Positions 18,481-27,525 of a DNA stretch of 64,000 bases are shown piece after piece. The number at the start of each line of letters is the position of its first letter. Position 1 is the stretch's first letter. A program made the translations under genes and the position numbers. The notes under the pieces are model-generated. The model had not been told where the DNA came from, did no database searches, and saw only the letters and a program-made list of their open reading frames with translations. Source of the DNA: Methylophilus glucosoxydans (GTDB taxonomy: Bacteria > Pseudomonadota > Gammaproteobacteria > Burkholderiales > Methylophilaceae); the NCBI RefSeq assembly GCF_042676145.1, contig NZ_JBHTJW010000002.1, positions 1,612,001 to 1,676,000 of the forward strand, written 5' to 3'.

Positions 18481-18484
18481 GCCA
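18473..18484 (+). repeat. Attachment repeat, copy 2 (distal end of island)
   Basis: Exact 12-bp copy of the tRNA-Ser 3' end, ctctctccgcca; it marks the right border of the island. Confidence 0.8.
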
Positions 18485-18488
18485 AATA

Positions 18489-18514
18489 AAAAAAGCACCC
18501 AATAGGGTGCTTTT
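18489..18514 (-). terminator. Terminator after the comEA-like gene
   Basis: The stem aaaagcaccc / gggtgctttt with an aata loop lies 17 bases past the comEA-like stop on the minus strand. T runs are present in both directions. Confidence 0.85.
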
Positions 18515-18530
18515 TGTTTAATGTAGATCG

Positions 18531-18842
18531 TTATTTCTTTTTCTCTGCTACTTTTTCGGTTTTATTAGCCTCAGCCGCAGTTGCTTTCTTGGCGCCGACG
18601 CTTACATCTTTCTTCAGGTTTGCCAAGGTTGCCTGGCCTATGCCTGGCACTTGATCCAGCTCTTCCACTGACTTAAAGCCACCACTCTTTTTTCGATATT
18701 CAATGATGGCTTGCGCCTTGGCCGGACCGATACCATTCAGGCTTTCAAGTTCAACCTGGCTGGCCGTATTGATATCAACCACCGCATAAGCGGCTGGCAA
18801 TAAAAGGAAATACATCAGGTAACCCATAAGCGTTTTCATCAT
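18531..18842 (-). CDS. ComEA-like helix-hairpin-helix DNA-binding protein
   Basis: A signal-peptide-like N-terminus (LMGYLMYFLLLPAAYA) is followed by the ComEA repeat: DINTASQVELESLNGIGPAKAQAI and VEELDQVPGIGQATLANL, two helix-hairpin-helix motifs that bind DNA without sequence specificity. The tail is Lys/Ala-rich (KKATAAEANKTEK). Proteins of this type take up DNA in the periplasm during transformation. GGAGG lies 5 bases before the first and 8 bases before the second of two adjacent ATGs (18842 and 18839), so the longer frame beginning further upstream is not used. It is monocistronic between terminators. Confidence 0.9.
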   Translation of the reverse strand: MMKTLMGYLMYFLLLPAAYAVVDINTASQVELESLNGIGPAKAQAIIEYRKKSGGFKSVEELDQVPGIGQATLANLKKDVSVGAKKATAAEANKTEKVAEKKK

Positions 18843-18867
18843 ATAACCTCCAGAATCGTTAAGTATA

Positions 18868-18895
18868 AAAAAACAGGCATTGCGCCTGTTTTTAA
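18868..18895 (-). terminator. Terminator after pyrF
   Basis: The stem aaaacaggc / gcctgtttt with a short attgc loop lies about 60 bases past the pyrF stop in the direction of transcription. Confidence 0.85.
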
Positions 18896-18952
18896 TTCTA
18901 CTGAGCCCGTTCATGATCGGACGGTTAATGCCCTTAAATTAATTTAAAAATG

Positions 18953-19648
18953 TTAAATATTTTTAATAATTGTATTTAATGCAACAATTGGGTCATCTGC
19001 TTGTGTAATTGGCCTGCCTATCACCAAGTAGCTGGCGCCTAATGCGATGGCATCTGCAGGCGTCACAATTCTGGTTTGATCGTCCTTTGCCGAGTCCTTG
19101 GGGCGAATGCCCGGGGTGACCAGACAAAAGTCAGGCCCCAATGCTTTTCTGAGCATGCTGGCCTCTTGTGCTGAACAAACTACACCATCTAAGCCAGATT
19201 GTTGTGTCAGTGTGGCCAATGCGAGCACCTGTTCAGGCAGGGTGCGCTGGATCCCCAAACTATGCAACGTTGGCGTGTCCATACTGGTTAATACCGTGAC
19301 AGCGATTAGCAGCGGCGCTTGATCACCAAAGGCCTTATCCAAGCCTTCACGTGCAGCCTGCATCATGGGTTGCCCACCACTGGCGTGAACATTGACCATC
19401 CATACGCCTAAATTTGCGGCGGCCTGACAGGCTTTTGCCACAGTATTCGGGATATCGTGAAATTTGAGATCGAGGAACACATCGTATTGCCGCGCAACCA
19501 GTTGTTCGACAAGCTGAGGCCCGGCGGCGGTAAACAGTTCCTTACCCACCTTGAGTTTACACAGGCTTGGGTCCAGCCGATCTACTAGCGCGATTGCCGA
19601 TTTGGCATCTGCATAATCCAGGGCAACAACAATTTTACTGTCGGTCAT
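18953..19648 (-). CDS. pyrF: Orotidine 5'-phosphate decarboxylase
   Basis: Last step of UMP synthesis. The catalytic DLKFHDIPNT motif is near residue 60, and VTPGIRP and LVIGRPIT in the C-terminal half bind phosphate. 231 residues is the usual length. The gene follows lapB in the rpsA-ihfB-lapB-pyrF series found in many gamma- and betaproteobacteria. Confidence 0.97.
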   Translation of the reverse strand: MTDSKIVVALDYADAKSAIALVDRLDPSLCKLKVGKELFTAAGPQLVEQLVARQYDVFLDLKFHDIPNTVAKACQAAANLGVWMVNVHASGGQPMMQAAREGLDKAFGDQAPLLIAVTVLTSMDTPTLHSLGIQRTLPEQVLALATLTQQSGLDGVVCSAQEASMLRKALGPDFCLVTPGIRPKDSAKDDQTRIVTPADAIALGASYLVIGRPITQADDPIVALNTIIKNI

Positions 19649-19699
19649 AAAGGAATTGTCTTAGGAATGAAACGGGTTGGGGAAGGGCACCAAACGGGT

Positions 19700-20932
19700 T
19701 TATTTTCGTTTAAGTAATTTGATATCACGAATGGTCGCTTCAGTGGGTTCGGGCGGCAGCGACTCCCAGGCATTACAGGCTGGGCATTGCCAATGATATT
19801 GTTTGGCCCGGAAACCACATTGGTCGCAATAATAGGCGGCACGGTCACCAATGGCATTGCGAACGGTTTGCTGCATCAACTGTAAATCATGTTGTTCATC
19901 CTGGAGCATGGCGCGCGCTTGGAGCAATTGATCCAGCGATTTGAGGCTGGGTTTGCGGATCAACTCGTTACGGGCAAGTTTTGCCGCTTTATCCGCACCT
20001 TCAGCCTGCAGGGTGGCCTCATACAACACCGACATAATGCTACTGAGCTGATACAACTCCAGATAGTAATGGAGTTGGCTCAGGCCTTCCTTTAAGCCTC
20101 TGGACAGTTTGAGGTCGCCTTCGCTTTCCTCTTCACCATACAGCGCAGCATAGCTTTTAAGCATTTTTTGCGCGACCAGGCCCAGATGTTCTGGATGCTG
20201 CATTTCTATGCGTTTCCAAAGTGCAATCGCATCAGAATGGTGGCCTTGATGTGCAGCGATATCGCCCAATAAGACATTTGCGCGTACACAGTTCTTATTG
20301 GCGTCCAGCGCTTGTTCGAGTTGGACTTTTGCAGAGGACCAATCCTGCTTGATCATCGCATTGGCAGCCAATTCACAATAATACTGAGCGACCTCTTTGC
20401 GGTAAGACACGCCTGACGAACGCTCTAATTCGGTGGCAATGCCAATGGCGAGCGACCATTCGCGTTCCTTGACATAAATCTCAAGCAGGTGACGTAAGGC
20501 CGCTTGTTCATAGCGAGTATGGCGCAGTGTTTGAAAAATTTCTTCGGCACGATCATACAGGCCTGCCTTGAAGTAATCCTGCGCCAATTCCACTTTGATT
20601 GATGTCGATTGCTGCTCGGTGAGTTCGTAGTTTTCGAGCAGGTTTAAGTGCAAGTGAATCGCGCGGTCTGTCTCACCTGTGCGGCGAAACAGGCTCCCCA
20701 ATACAAAATGCAGCTCCAGGGAGTCTTTGTTCATGTAAAGCGCTTCACTGAACGCATCCACCGCTTTGTGGTACTGGTCAGCAATGAGCAGATTCAGACC
20801 TTTAAAATAGGTGGCTGGCAATGAGGTGGATTCAGCAATCAGTTGCTTGATATCCACGCGGGCTGCAATCCAGCCCAATGTAAAAAACAGAGGCAGAATC
20901 AATAACCACCAATACTCGAATTCAACCAGCAT
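19700..20932 (-). CDS. lapB: Lipopolysaccharide assembly protein LapB (YciM)
   Basis: LapB is an inner-membrane TPR protein that controls LpxC degradation and hence lipopolysaccharide synthesis. Residues 5-22 form the single membrane anchor (YWWLLILPLFFTLGWIAA). TPR repeats fill about 35-340, and the C-terminus has the rubredoxin-like CDQCG...CPAC metal knuckle. 410 residues is close to E. coli LapB (389). The small lapA usually found upstream is absent from the 128-base gap to ihfB. Confidence 0.95.
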   Translation of the reverse strand: MLVEFEYWWLLILPLFFTLGWIAARVDIKQLIAESTSLPATYFKGLNLLIADQYHKAVDAFSEALYMNKDSLELHFVLGSLFRRTGETDRAIHLHLNLLENYELTEQQSTSIKVELAQDYFKAGLYDRAEEIFQTLRHTRYEQAALRHLLEIYVKEREWSLAIGIATELERSSGVSYRKEVAQYYCELAANAMIKQDWSSAKVQLEQALDANKNCVRANVLLGDIAAHQGHHSDAIALWKRIEMQHPEHLGLVAQKMLKSYAALYGEEESEGDLKLSRGLKEGLSQLHYYLELYQLSSIMSVLYEATLQAEGADKAAKLARNELIRKPSLKSLDQLLQARAMLQDEQHDLQLMQQTVRNAIGDRAAYYCDQCGFRAKQYHWQCPACNAWESLPPEPTEATIRDIKLLKRK

Positions 20933-21013
20933 AAAAGCTCTCTTGTTTGATCACATGACATTTTACCCAAGCGCTCCTCAATGCGCCATCAATAGCGGTC
21001 TGAGCGGCCAAAA

Positions 21014-21042
21014 AAAAACGGTATCCGAAGATACCGTTTTTT
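21014..21042 (-). terminator. Terminator after ihfB
   Basis: aaaaacggtatc / gataccgttttt with a cgaa loop lies between ihfB and lapB. T runs on either side allow function in both directions. It implies that lapB has its own promoter. Confidence 0.88.
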
Positions 21043-21060
21043 ACTGCTGAATCACAAAAA

Positions 21061-21348
21061 TTAAGATTCGATCGCGTCTACGCGGTCACGCAACTCTTTA
21101 CCAGCCTTAAAGTGCGGCACGTATTTCGCTGGCACCTGTACTTTGGTACCAGTTTTCGGGTTACGTCCCAAACGAGGCGGGCGGTAGTTCAAGCTAAAGC
21201 TGCCAAAACCGCGTATTTCGATACGCTCACCTGTTGCCAGGTTTTCCGTCATTGCATCAAGGATGGTCTTGACGGATAACTCTGCGTCTTTCAGCACAAG
21301 TTGCGGAAAGCGCTGGGCAAGCAGGTCTATTAGTTCAGATCTTGTCAT
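21061..21348 (-). CDS. ihfB: Integration host factor subunit beta
   Basis: DNA-bending histone-like protein of 95 residues. The DNA-binding arm with RIEIRGFGSFSLNYRPPRLGRNPKTG contains the proline that inserts into DNA. The ATG lies 14 bases after the rpsA stop, as in the conserved rpsA-ihfB pair. Partner IhfA is not in this window. Confidence 0.97.
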   Translation of the reverse strand: MTRSELIDLLAQRFPQLVLKDAELSVKTILDAMTENLATGERIEIRGFGSFSLNYRPPRLGRNPKTGTKVQVPAKYVPHFKAGKELRDRVDAIES

Positions 21349-21362
21349 GATCTAAAGCCTTC

Positions 21363-22859
21363 TTATTTTTTGCTATCCAGTTTGGCTTTCAGCAAAGCAC
21401 CCAGGTTAGTTGTCCCGGCAGAAGCTTCATCAATCATGACATCATCCGCTTTTGCTTTTTTGGCTTTTGGTTTACCACCTTTGTCTTCGCCAATTGGTGC
21501 GCTGTTGCCGCTTGGATCTTCAGTCAACTGTTTAACGCCCAGAGAGATACGCTCTTTCTCAACATCAATGCCCAAGATAACAGCTTGCAGCTCATCACCT
21601 TTCTTGAAGTTGCGGATCGCTTCTTCGCCAGACTGAGTCCAGGACAGGTCAGACAAGTGTACCAAGCCATCAATACCGCCTGGCAAGCCAATGAACACAC
21701 CAAAGTCAGTGATAGACTTGATCTGGCCTGAAACTTTGTCGCCTTTAGCGTGGGTTGCAGCGAAATCATCCCATGGGTTTGGTTTGCACTGTTTCATGCC
21801 CAGTGACAGACGACGACGGTCTTCGTCGATTTCCAGAATCATCACTTCAACTTCGTCGCCCAGTTGAGCGATTTTGCCCGGGTGGATGTTCTTGTTGGTC
21901 CAGTCCATTTCAGACACGTGTACCAAACCTTCAATGCCTGGTTCTACTTCAACGAACGCACCGTAGTCAGTCAGGTTAGACACTTTACCGAACAGGCGTG
22001 TACCGACTGGGTAACGGCGGCTCAATGCCACCCATGGGTCGTCGCCCAATTGTTTGATCCCCAGAGAAACACGGTTTTTCTCTTGATCGAATTTCAGGAT
22101 CTTGGCTTCAACTTCTTCACCAACGGTCAGCACTTCAGATGGGTGCTTCACACGGCGCCATGCCAAATCAGTGATGTGCAACAGGCCATCGATACCACCC
22201 AGATCCACGAACGCGCCGTAGTCAGTGATGTTTTTAACGATACCCTTGATCACAGCACCTTCAGTCAGGCTACCCAACAATGCTTCACGGTCAGCACCCA
22301 AGGTGTCTTCCATCACAGCACGGCGGGAAACCACGATATTGTTACGCTTGCGATCCAGCTTGATGACTTTGAAGTCCCACTCTTTGTTTTCGTAAGGAGT
22401 GGTGTCTTTAACTGGACGAATGTCTACCAGTGAGCCTGGCAAGAAAGCCATGATGCCGCTGACAGAAACGCGCAGACCGCCTTTAACACGGCTGCTGACA
22501 AAACCTTTAACTACACGGCCTTCGTTCATGGCTTCTTCCAGATCCAGCCATGCTTGCATTTTCTTCGCTTTTTCGCGAGAAAGTTGTGTAGAACCAAAAC
22601 CATCTTCCAGTTTTTCGATCGCTACTTTAACGAAGTCGCCAACGGCAACTTCCAGTTCGCCTTGTGCGTTTTTGAATTCACTGGCGTTAATTACGCTCTC
22701 GGATTTCAAGCCGGCGTTAACGATAACGAAATCATTGTCTACAGACACTACTTCGGCGGTGATTACTTCACCAGCGCGCATTTCCTGGCGGGCCAGGCTT
22801 TCTTCGAAGAGGGCTGCAAAAGATTCCATGGAAGAGGATGTATTAGAAATAGAAGCCAT
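21363..22859 (-). CDS. rpsA: 30S ribosomal protein S1, five-domain form
   Basis: S1 unfolds mRNA on the ribosome. I count five S1 domains, among them ITDYGAFVDLGGIDGLLH, LTDYGAFVEVEPGIEGLVH and ITDFGVFIGLPGGIDGLVH. E. coli S1 has six in about 557 residues. After the fifth repeat (ISLGVKQLTEDP) the sequence changes to a Lys-rich tail and ends, so the sixth domain is missing; ihfB follows at once, leaving no room for a frameshifted remnant. I start at ATG 22859 (MASISNTSSS, 498 residues); ATG 22829 (MESFAALFEE) is also possible. Neither has a good Shine-Dalgarno sequence, as is known for rpsA genes. Confidence 0.95.
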   Translation of the reverse strand: MASISNTSSSMESFAALFEESLARQEMRAGEVITAEVVSVDNDFVIVNAGLKSESVINASEFKNAQGELEVAVGDFVKVAIEKLEDGFGSTQLSREKAKKMQAWLDLEEAMNEGRVVKGFVSSRVKGGLRVSVSGIMAFLPGSLVDIRPVKDTTPYENKEWDFKVIKLDRKRNNIVVSRRAVMEDTLGADREALLGSLTEGAVIKGIVKNITDYGAFVDLGGIDGLLHITDLAWRRVKHPSEVLTVGEEVEAKILKFDQEKNRVSLGIKQLGDDPWVALSRRYPVGTRLFGKVSNLTDYGAFVEVEPGIEGLVHVSEMDWTNKNIHPGKIAQLGDEVEVMILEIDEDRRRLSLGMKQCKPNPWDDFAATHAKGDKVSGQIKSITDFGVFIGLPGGIDGLVHLSDLSWTQSGEEAIRNFKKGDELQAVILGIDVEKERISLGVKQLTEDPSGNSAPIGEDKGGKPKAKKAKADDVMIDEASAGTTNLGALLKAKLDSKK

Positions 22860-23036
22860 TAAAAAATTGTCCAATTTTTACTCGCATGAAGACAGGCATC
22901 TTGCAGCGAGCCATTGCAAGGCAAAAGCGCCAACAATGGAAAAGGTTTAAAAAATATTGCCCAAGCGTGACTTGAGCAACCCGAATCCAAGACTATACAC
23001 AAAAAAATTATTGGGTTCAATGACTTATGTGTGTTT

Positions 23037-23711
23037 TTATTTAGTTTGCGCCGCTTTTTTAAATGCTTCGATAATGATATTCACCGCTTGCTCAATATTG
23101 ATGTCGGTGGTGTCCAGCAAAACCGCATCTGGCAATTGCTTGAGTGGCGCGACTGCGCGCTGGCTATCGCGTAAATCGCGCTGCTGCAAATCAGCTAGAA
23201 TCAAAGCGTAATCTGCGTGATCGCCGCGTTGAATTAACTGATCGTAGCGTCTTTTTGCGCGCGTTTCGACCGCGGCTGTCAAAAATATTTTCAATCCGGC
23301 ATCCGGGAAAATGACAGAGCCAATATCGCGGCCATCGCCAACCAGCCCAGGGGCTTGCCTGAAATTGCGTTGCGTTTGCAACAGCGCGGTACGTACGGCA
23401 GGGTGGACAGCGACTTCAGAGGCCCCTTTGCCCATCTCTTCTGTACGAATATGGTGGCTGACTTGTTCGCCGTTTAAATAAGCTTGGCCATGCTCAAACT
23501 TGATCTGCATCTGTGTCGCGATATCAGCCAGTGCATCAGCATTTGACCAGGCCACGGCTTGTTGAGCTGCGGCATAAGCCAATAGACGATAAATCGCACC
23601 CGAGTCCAGGTAATGAAATCCAAAATGGGTAGCCACGCGTTCAGCGACGCTACCCTTGCCAGAAGCAGAAGGACCGTCAATGGCAATGACTGGAGAGAGA
23701 GGATTATTCAT
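23037..23711 (-). CDS. cmk: Cytidylate kinase
   Basis: Phosphorylates CMP and dCMP. P-loop GPSASGKGSVAE at residues 13-24, YLDSGAIYR in the CMP-binding domain, and GRDIGSVIFPDAGLKIFLTA near residue 125 are all family signatures. 224 residues is normal. It lies upstream of rpsA in the standard order, 177 bases apart. Confidence 0.97.
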   Translation of the reverse strand: MNNPLSPVIAIDGPSASGKGSVAERVATHFGFHYLDSGAIYRLLAYAAAQQAVAWSNADALADIATQMQIKFEHGQAYLNGEQVSHHIRTEEMGKGASEVAVHPAVRTALLQTQRNFRQAPGLVGDGRDIGSVIFPDAGLKIFLTAAVETRAKRRYDQLIQRGDHADYALILADLQQRDLRDSQRAVAPLKQLPDAVLLDTTDINIEQAVNIIIEAFKKAAQTK

Positions 23712-23805
23712 AATAAATTTTACTTATCAATCAGTTAAAAACAATGAATTGGATTTTGACTTTTGGCTTTTATATCATGGCTACATCGTTAATAAGGAGC
23801 ACACC

Positions 23806-24033
23806 ATGATTAAAACCATGTCTTTTGCCATGCTGCATTTTAGCGTCGCGTTCACCATTGCCTATCTTTTCACAGGCAGCCTGCTGGTAGGTGGGCTGAT
23901 GGCGCTGGTTGAACCAGCCTGCAACACCGTAGTGTTTTATTTTCACGAGCGTGCCTGGCAACAGCATCAGCATTCTCACGACGTGGGGCCTGCCGCAGAA
24001 CCTGACGAGCATGAGTGGGCGTATGCGGCTTGA
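23806..24033 (+). CDS. DUF2061 small membrane protein
   Basis: 75 residues with two hydrophobic segments (MLHFSVAFTIAYLFTGS and LLVGGLMALVEPACNTVVFY) and the family hallmark PxxNTVxxYFHERAW, followed by a His-rich tail (HQHSHD). Function is unknown. I start at 23806 because aaggagcacacc precedes it; the longer frame from 23656 would overlap cmk. It is inserted on the opposite strand between cmk and aroA, which are normally adjacent. Confidence 0.85.
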   Translation: MIKTMSFAMLHFSVAFTIAYLFTGSLLVGGLMALVEPACNTVVFYFHERAWQQHQHSHDVGPAAEPDEHEWAYAA

Positions 24034-24039
24034 GAATGG

Positions 24040-25338
24040 CTAGCGAACAATGCTGGCGAATACCTTAAAGTACTCTGGAAAGGTTTTACCCACACATTTT
24101 GGGTCATTAATGGTAATGGGCACGCCGGCCAGGCTGAGCAATGAAAAGCACATGGCCATGCGGTGGTCATCATAGGTATCAATTACTGCGTTAGGGGTCA
24201 GTTGCAAGGGGGCGGTGACCTGAATGTAGTCCGGGCCTTCGACCACTGTGGCCCCGACTTTGCGCAGCTCTGTTGCCATGGCTGCAATGCGGTCGGTCTC
24301 TTTTACGCGCCAGCTGGCAATATTGCGTAGGGTGGTTGTACGGTCCTGATCCGAATCGCCATGCACAAACATAGCCATCACGGCTAAAGTCATGGCCGCA
24401 TCGGGGATGTGATTACAATCAAGGTCAATCGCCTTCAATGTGCCTGTGTTTTCAGCACGCACGTGGTTGTCGCCATAGCTGATCCGTCCGCCCATGAGGT
24501 TGGCCGCCTCAGCAAAGCGGATGTCGCCTTGTATGCTTTGCGCGCCGACGCCGTTGACGGTGACGTCCCCCGCAACAATTCCCGCACCAATAAAATAAGA
24601 GGCACTTGACGCGTCACCTTCTACATATATTTCTCCTGGCGCGTGATAACGCGCACCTGCAGCAATGTAAAAATGCTGCCAGCCATCCCGGTGCACGGTC
24701 ACGCCAAAGCGTTGCATCAGGTTGAGCGTGATTTCGATATAAGGCTTGGAGATCAGCTCGCCTACCACTTCAATACTGGCCGCCTGGCCTGTTAGCGGTA
24801 AGGCCATCAACAAGGCTGTCAAAAACTGGCTTGACACATCACCTCGGATTTTGATCGCTTGACTGACATCCAGCTGTGCCGGGGAAATTTGCAGGGGAGG
24901 GTAGCCCGTATTCCCCAGGTAGCTGACTTGCGCGCCCACCTGTTGCAAGGCATCCACCAAATCGCCAATCGGGCGCTCATGCATGCGCGCAATCCCATGC
25001 AGATGGTAGTCACCGCCTGAGAATGCCAGTGCGGCAGTCAAAGGCCTAAAGGCCGTCCCCGCATTGCCCAGAAACAAATCCGCTTGCTTATTGGGAAAGT
25101 TGCCGCTACAGCCCGTGACTTGCCAGGCATTTTCAGAGATATTTTCCAGCTTGACGCCTAACGCTGATAAGGCCTCCAGCATTCTGGCGGTATCGTCTGA
25201 GGCGAGCAAGTCGCGAATGACAGTGACGCCGTCAGCAAGTGCTGCGAGCAATAGCGTACGGTTTGAGATACTTTTTGAGCCAGGCAGGGTGATTGCGCCT
25301 TGGGCTTTGTGGGAAGCGGGTAAATGCAGTTGTTCCAT
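24040..25338 (-). CDS. aroA: 3-phosphoshikimate 1-carboxyvinyltransferase (EPSP synthase)
   Basis: Sixth step of the shikimate pathway. LPGSKSISNRTLLLAALA near residue 20 and LFLGNAGTAFRPLTAAL near residue 90 are the two classical signatures, and the C-terminal YDDHRMAMCFSL binds phosphoenolpyruvate. 432 residues is the usual length. It follows tyrA by 12 bases, so both are probably co-transcribed. Confidence 0.97.
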   Translation of the reverse strand: MEQLHLPASHKAQGAITLPGSKSISNRTLLLAALADGVTVIRDLLASDDTARMLEALSALGVKLENISENAWQVTGCSGNFPNKQADLFLGNAGTAFRPLTAALAFSGGDYHLHGIARMHERPIGDLVDALQQVGAQVSYLGNTGYPPLQISPAQLDVSQAIKIRGDVSSQFLTALLMALPLTGQAASIEVVGELISKPYIEITLNLMQRFGVTVHRDGWQHFYIAAGARYHAPGEIYVEGDASSASYFIGAGIVAGDVTVNGVGAQSIQGDIRFAEAANLMGGRISYGDNHVRAENTGTLKAIDLDCNHIPDAAMTLAVMAMFVHGDSDQDRTTTLRNIASWRVKETDRIAAMATELRKVGATVVEGPDYIQVTAPLQLTPNAVIDTYDDHRMAMCFSLLSLAGVPITINDPKCVGKTFPEYFKVFASIVR

Positions 25339-25350
25339 AGCGATTGGTAA

Positions 25351-26220
25351 TTATTGAATTTTTGACTTGGCCCAGTCATTACGTGCACGGCTGGCATGTT
25401 CAAACAAATCGTGCAAAGCACGACTGTCATCAGCCTCCAAGAGTGCCGTCATGTCGCTGAGCGCTTGTTGATAGAGCCTAAGTTCACTTAATAAGGCGGT
25501 TTTGTTAGCCAGTGCAATATCACGCCACATCTCAGGATGACTGCCTGCAATGCGCGTAAAGTCGCGGAAACCGCTGGCGGCAAATTTGAACAACAATTCC
25601 GCATTGCTACGCTTGGCCAGATCCTCCACCAGTGCGAAGGCAAGCAGGTGCGGCAAATGGCTGACGGCTGCAAATACGCTGTCATGTTCTTGCGCACTCA
25701 TGTGCGAAACCACTGCACCACATTGCTGCCAAAGTCTGCTGACTTGATCCAGCGCTGAGTTAGAGGTCTGCGCATCAGGCGTCAGAATGACATTCTTACC
25801 GAGATACAAATCAGCCATGGCAGCAGCAGGGCCACTTTTTTCCGCCCCAGCAATCGGATGACCACCCACAAATTGATTAACCTGGTCCCCAAGTTCGGCC
25901 CTCGCGTACGCCATCACGTCCGACTTGGTGCTGCCGGCATCTGTGATAATGGTCGACTCGTCCAAATAGGGGCGGATGGCCTTTAAAATCGCCGGCGTCT
26001 GTGCCACTGGAGTGGCAATGATAACCAGATCCGCCGCGTGCAGTGCAGAAGCAATATCCGTTTCCGCACTGTCAATCAAACCCAAATCCAGTGCTTCCTG
26101 CAAGCTTTGTTGAGCGCGGCCCACACCAACAATGTGAGGAGCCTCCGGGTGTTTTTTAAGGGCCAGCGCAATGGAGCCCCCTATTAAACCAACCCCAAAA
26201 ATCACAATTTTCTTGAACAT
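25351..26220 (-). CDS. tyrA: Prephenate dehydrogenase
   Basis: Makes 4-hydroxyphenylpyruvate for tyrosine. The N-terminal Rossmann domain begins IFGVGLIGGSIALALKK. TDAGSTKSDV and FVGGHPIAGAEKSGP form the prephenate site. The 289-residue monofunctional form lacks fused chorismate mutase and ACT domains. It is the first gene of the tyrA-aroA pair, 82 bases from tmRNA on the other strand. Confidence 0.96.
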   Translation of the reverse strand: MFKKIVIFGVGLIGGSIALALKKHPEAPHIVGVGRAQQSLQEALDLGLIDSAETDIASALHAADLVIIATPVAQTPAILKAIRPYLDESTIITDAGSTKSDVMAYARAELGDQVNQFVGGHPIAGAEKSGPAAAMADLYLGKNVILTPDAQTSNSALDQVSRLWQQCGAVVSHMSAQEHDSVFAAVSHLPHLLAFALVEDLAKRSNAELLFKFAASGFRDFTRIAGSHPEMWRDIALANKTALLSELRLYQQALSDMTALLEADDSRALHDLFEHASRARNDWAKSKIQ

Positions 26221-26259
26221 TTATAAATTGTACCATGTCGAAGCAATGCGCCTTTAAGT

Positions 26260-26288
26260 TTGGCTCACCACCGTTTAAGGCGTATAAT
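26260..26288 (+). promoter_or_regulatory. Sigma-70 promoter of ssrA
   Basis: TTGGCT, 17 bases, then TATAAT. The -10 box ends 14 bases before the mature tmRNA 5' end, which leaves a short precursor leader. Confidence 0.75.
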
Positions 26289-26302
26289 CCAAAGTCTGTA
26301 TT

Positions 26303-26668
26303 GGGGCTGACCCGGTTTCGACGTGGGTTGCAAAGCAGTGCAGGGCATACCGAGGATTCAGGTTCCCTCGTAAATCCATCTGAAAAAGTATAGTCGCAAA
26401 CGACGAAACTTACGCTTTAGCCGCTTAATCCCGGCTGAACGCTGCACCGAAGAGCCTCTCGGTCGGGCCGGGTAACCGGCAGCAGCGTCATTTAGAGAGG
26501 ATCGTGCTTTACCGGGTTGCTTGGTAAGGCATTAAATCCAAGGCAACTCGCTCGTCATCTGCTTGCTCGTTGGTGGGTGCCTGGTTAAATATAAACAACA
26601 CAGCTAAGTATGTAGAACTGTCTGTGGAGGGCTTGCGGACGGGGGTTCAATTCCCCCCAGCTCCACCA
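26303..26668 (+). ncRNA. ssrA: Transfer-messenger RNA (tmRNA)
   Basis: tmRNA rescues stalled ribosomes. The 5' end ggggctgacccggtttcgac and the 3' end ggttcaattccccccagctcc-acca form the tRNA-like domain. The resume codon is GCA at 26396 and the tag is ANDETYALAA, stop at 26428. The 366-base length is typical. The tag is in line with betaproteobacteria. Confidence 0.98.
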
Positions 26669-26715
26669 TTTAAAATGTTCAATGCATTGATTTGATTGAA
26701 CAATGAGCGTAAACA

Positions 26716-26742
26716 AAAAAGCCACCTTCGGGTGGCTTTTTT
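26716..26742 (+). terminator. Terminator of ssrA
   Basis: gccacc-ttcg-ggtggc flanked by A6 and T6; it lies 50 bases after tmRNA and also faces the end of the minus-strand coiled-coil gene. Confidence 0.92.
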
Positions 26743-26756
26743 GTTTTGCATCTGCG

Positions 26757-27515
26757 TTACGATAACTCCATAAAACGGTCTTCAATGAATTGTTTTTCTA
26801 TTTCATTGCGCTGTTTCTCTGTGGTTAATGCCGCAAGCTGTTCCTCAAGTCTGCGTTTTTGTTGCTCCATTTCATTCAGTTGGAATTGTAGCTCTTTTGT
26901 GAATGCATCATTGGCTGATTGCAGTGGGCGATTGTTCATGACCTGTAGTTGCTGTATTTCCTGACGCAATTCCGCCATGGTGTTTTCAGCCTCTTTGGCT
27001 TCTGATCTTGCTTTCATCATCATGGATTGATAGCTTTCAATCCGCTTTCTCATGGCAGCCATTTCGACATTTTCGTCAGCAGACAAATTGTTATTGCGCC
27101 GGAGTTGACCAGCCATTTGCTCTAGATGTGTTTGCAATTTATTCAGCTCTTGCAGCACGGGCTCACTCAATCGCTCAGCAATAATGTTATCCGAGGCTTC
27201 CGATAGCAATAAATCATCCAGACGATCCCTGATCTCCTGTGCTACTTTATCAAAACGCTGTATGCTATTGATTAACAATGGATCTGATTGTTTATGATTT
27301 TCCTCATAGTTGGAAAATCTTCTATCCAGAATAGTACAGAGCGTGTCTAGTCGATCGCTGGATGACTCTAGCTCTGTATAGCACTTACCCAGTGCGTTAA
27401 AAAACTTTTCCTGCTGTAATGTATTGCTGATGAGCAACTTGACTAATAAAAAGGCGGCACCCAAGCTAACGATAATCCCGGCACCGCTCAGTAATTCACC
27501 CCAAGAAAATGGCAT
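26757..27515 (-). CDS. Membrane-anchored coiled-coil protein of a chemotaxis-like operon
   Basis: 252 residues. One membrane segment near the N-terminus (SGAGIIVSLGAAFLLVKLLI) is followed by a long, almost purely helical region that ends in heavily charged heptads (EMEQQKRRLEEQLAALTTEK). I start at the ATG at 27515, preceded by aggagaatag; the frame that extends upstream overlaps the response regulator. No family is recognised. It is 10 bases downstream of the response regulator, and the layout recalls helical signalling scaffolds. Confidence 0.75.
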   Translation of the reverse strand: MPFSWGELLSGAGIIVSLGAAFLLVKLLISNTLQQEKFFNALGKCYTELESSSDRLDTLCTILDRRFSNYEENHKQSDPLLINSIQRFDKVAQEIRDRLDDLLLSEASDNIIAERLSEPVLQELNKLQTHLEQMAGQLRRNNNLSADENVEMAAMRKRIESYQSMMMKARSEAKEAENTMAELRQEIQQLQVMNNRPLQSANDAFTKELQFQLNEMEQQKRRLEEQLAALTTEKQRNEIEKQFIEDRFMELS

Positions 27516-27525
27516 CCTATTCTCC

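Larger units (their letters stand above)
15806..18484. mobile_element. Decayed tRNA-Ser-integrated genomic island (about 2.7 kb)
   Basis: The segment lies between the tRNA-Ser 3' end and its 12-bp repeat. It holds a small plus-strand ORF, a secreted hypothetical protein, an AbiJ-like protein and, next to the distal repeat, a tyrosine integrase pseudogene. The AT content is higher than in the flanking housekeeping genes. The island probably lost most of its cargo and can no longer move by itself. Confidence 0.8.

Noticed and set aside
21864..22433. Frames of 183-189 codons antisense to rpsA
   Set aside because: They are complementary to the S1 repeats and carry no signal of their own.
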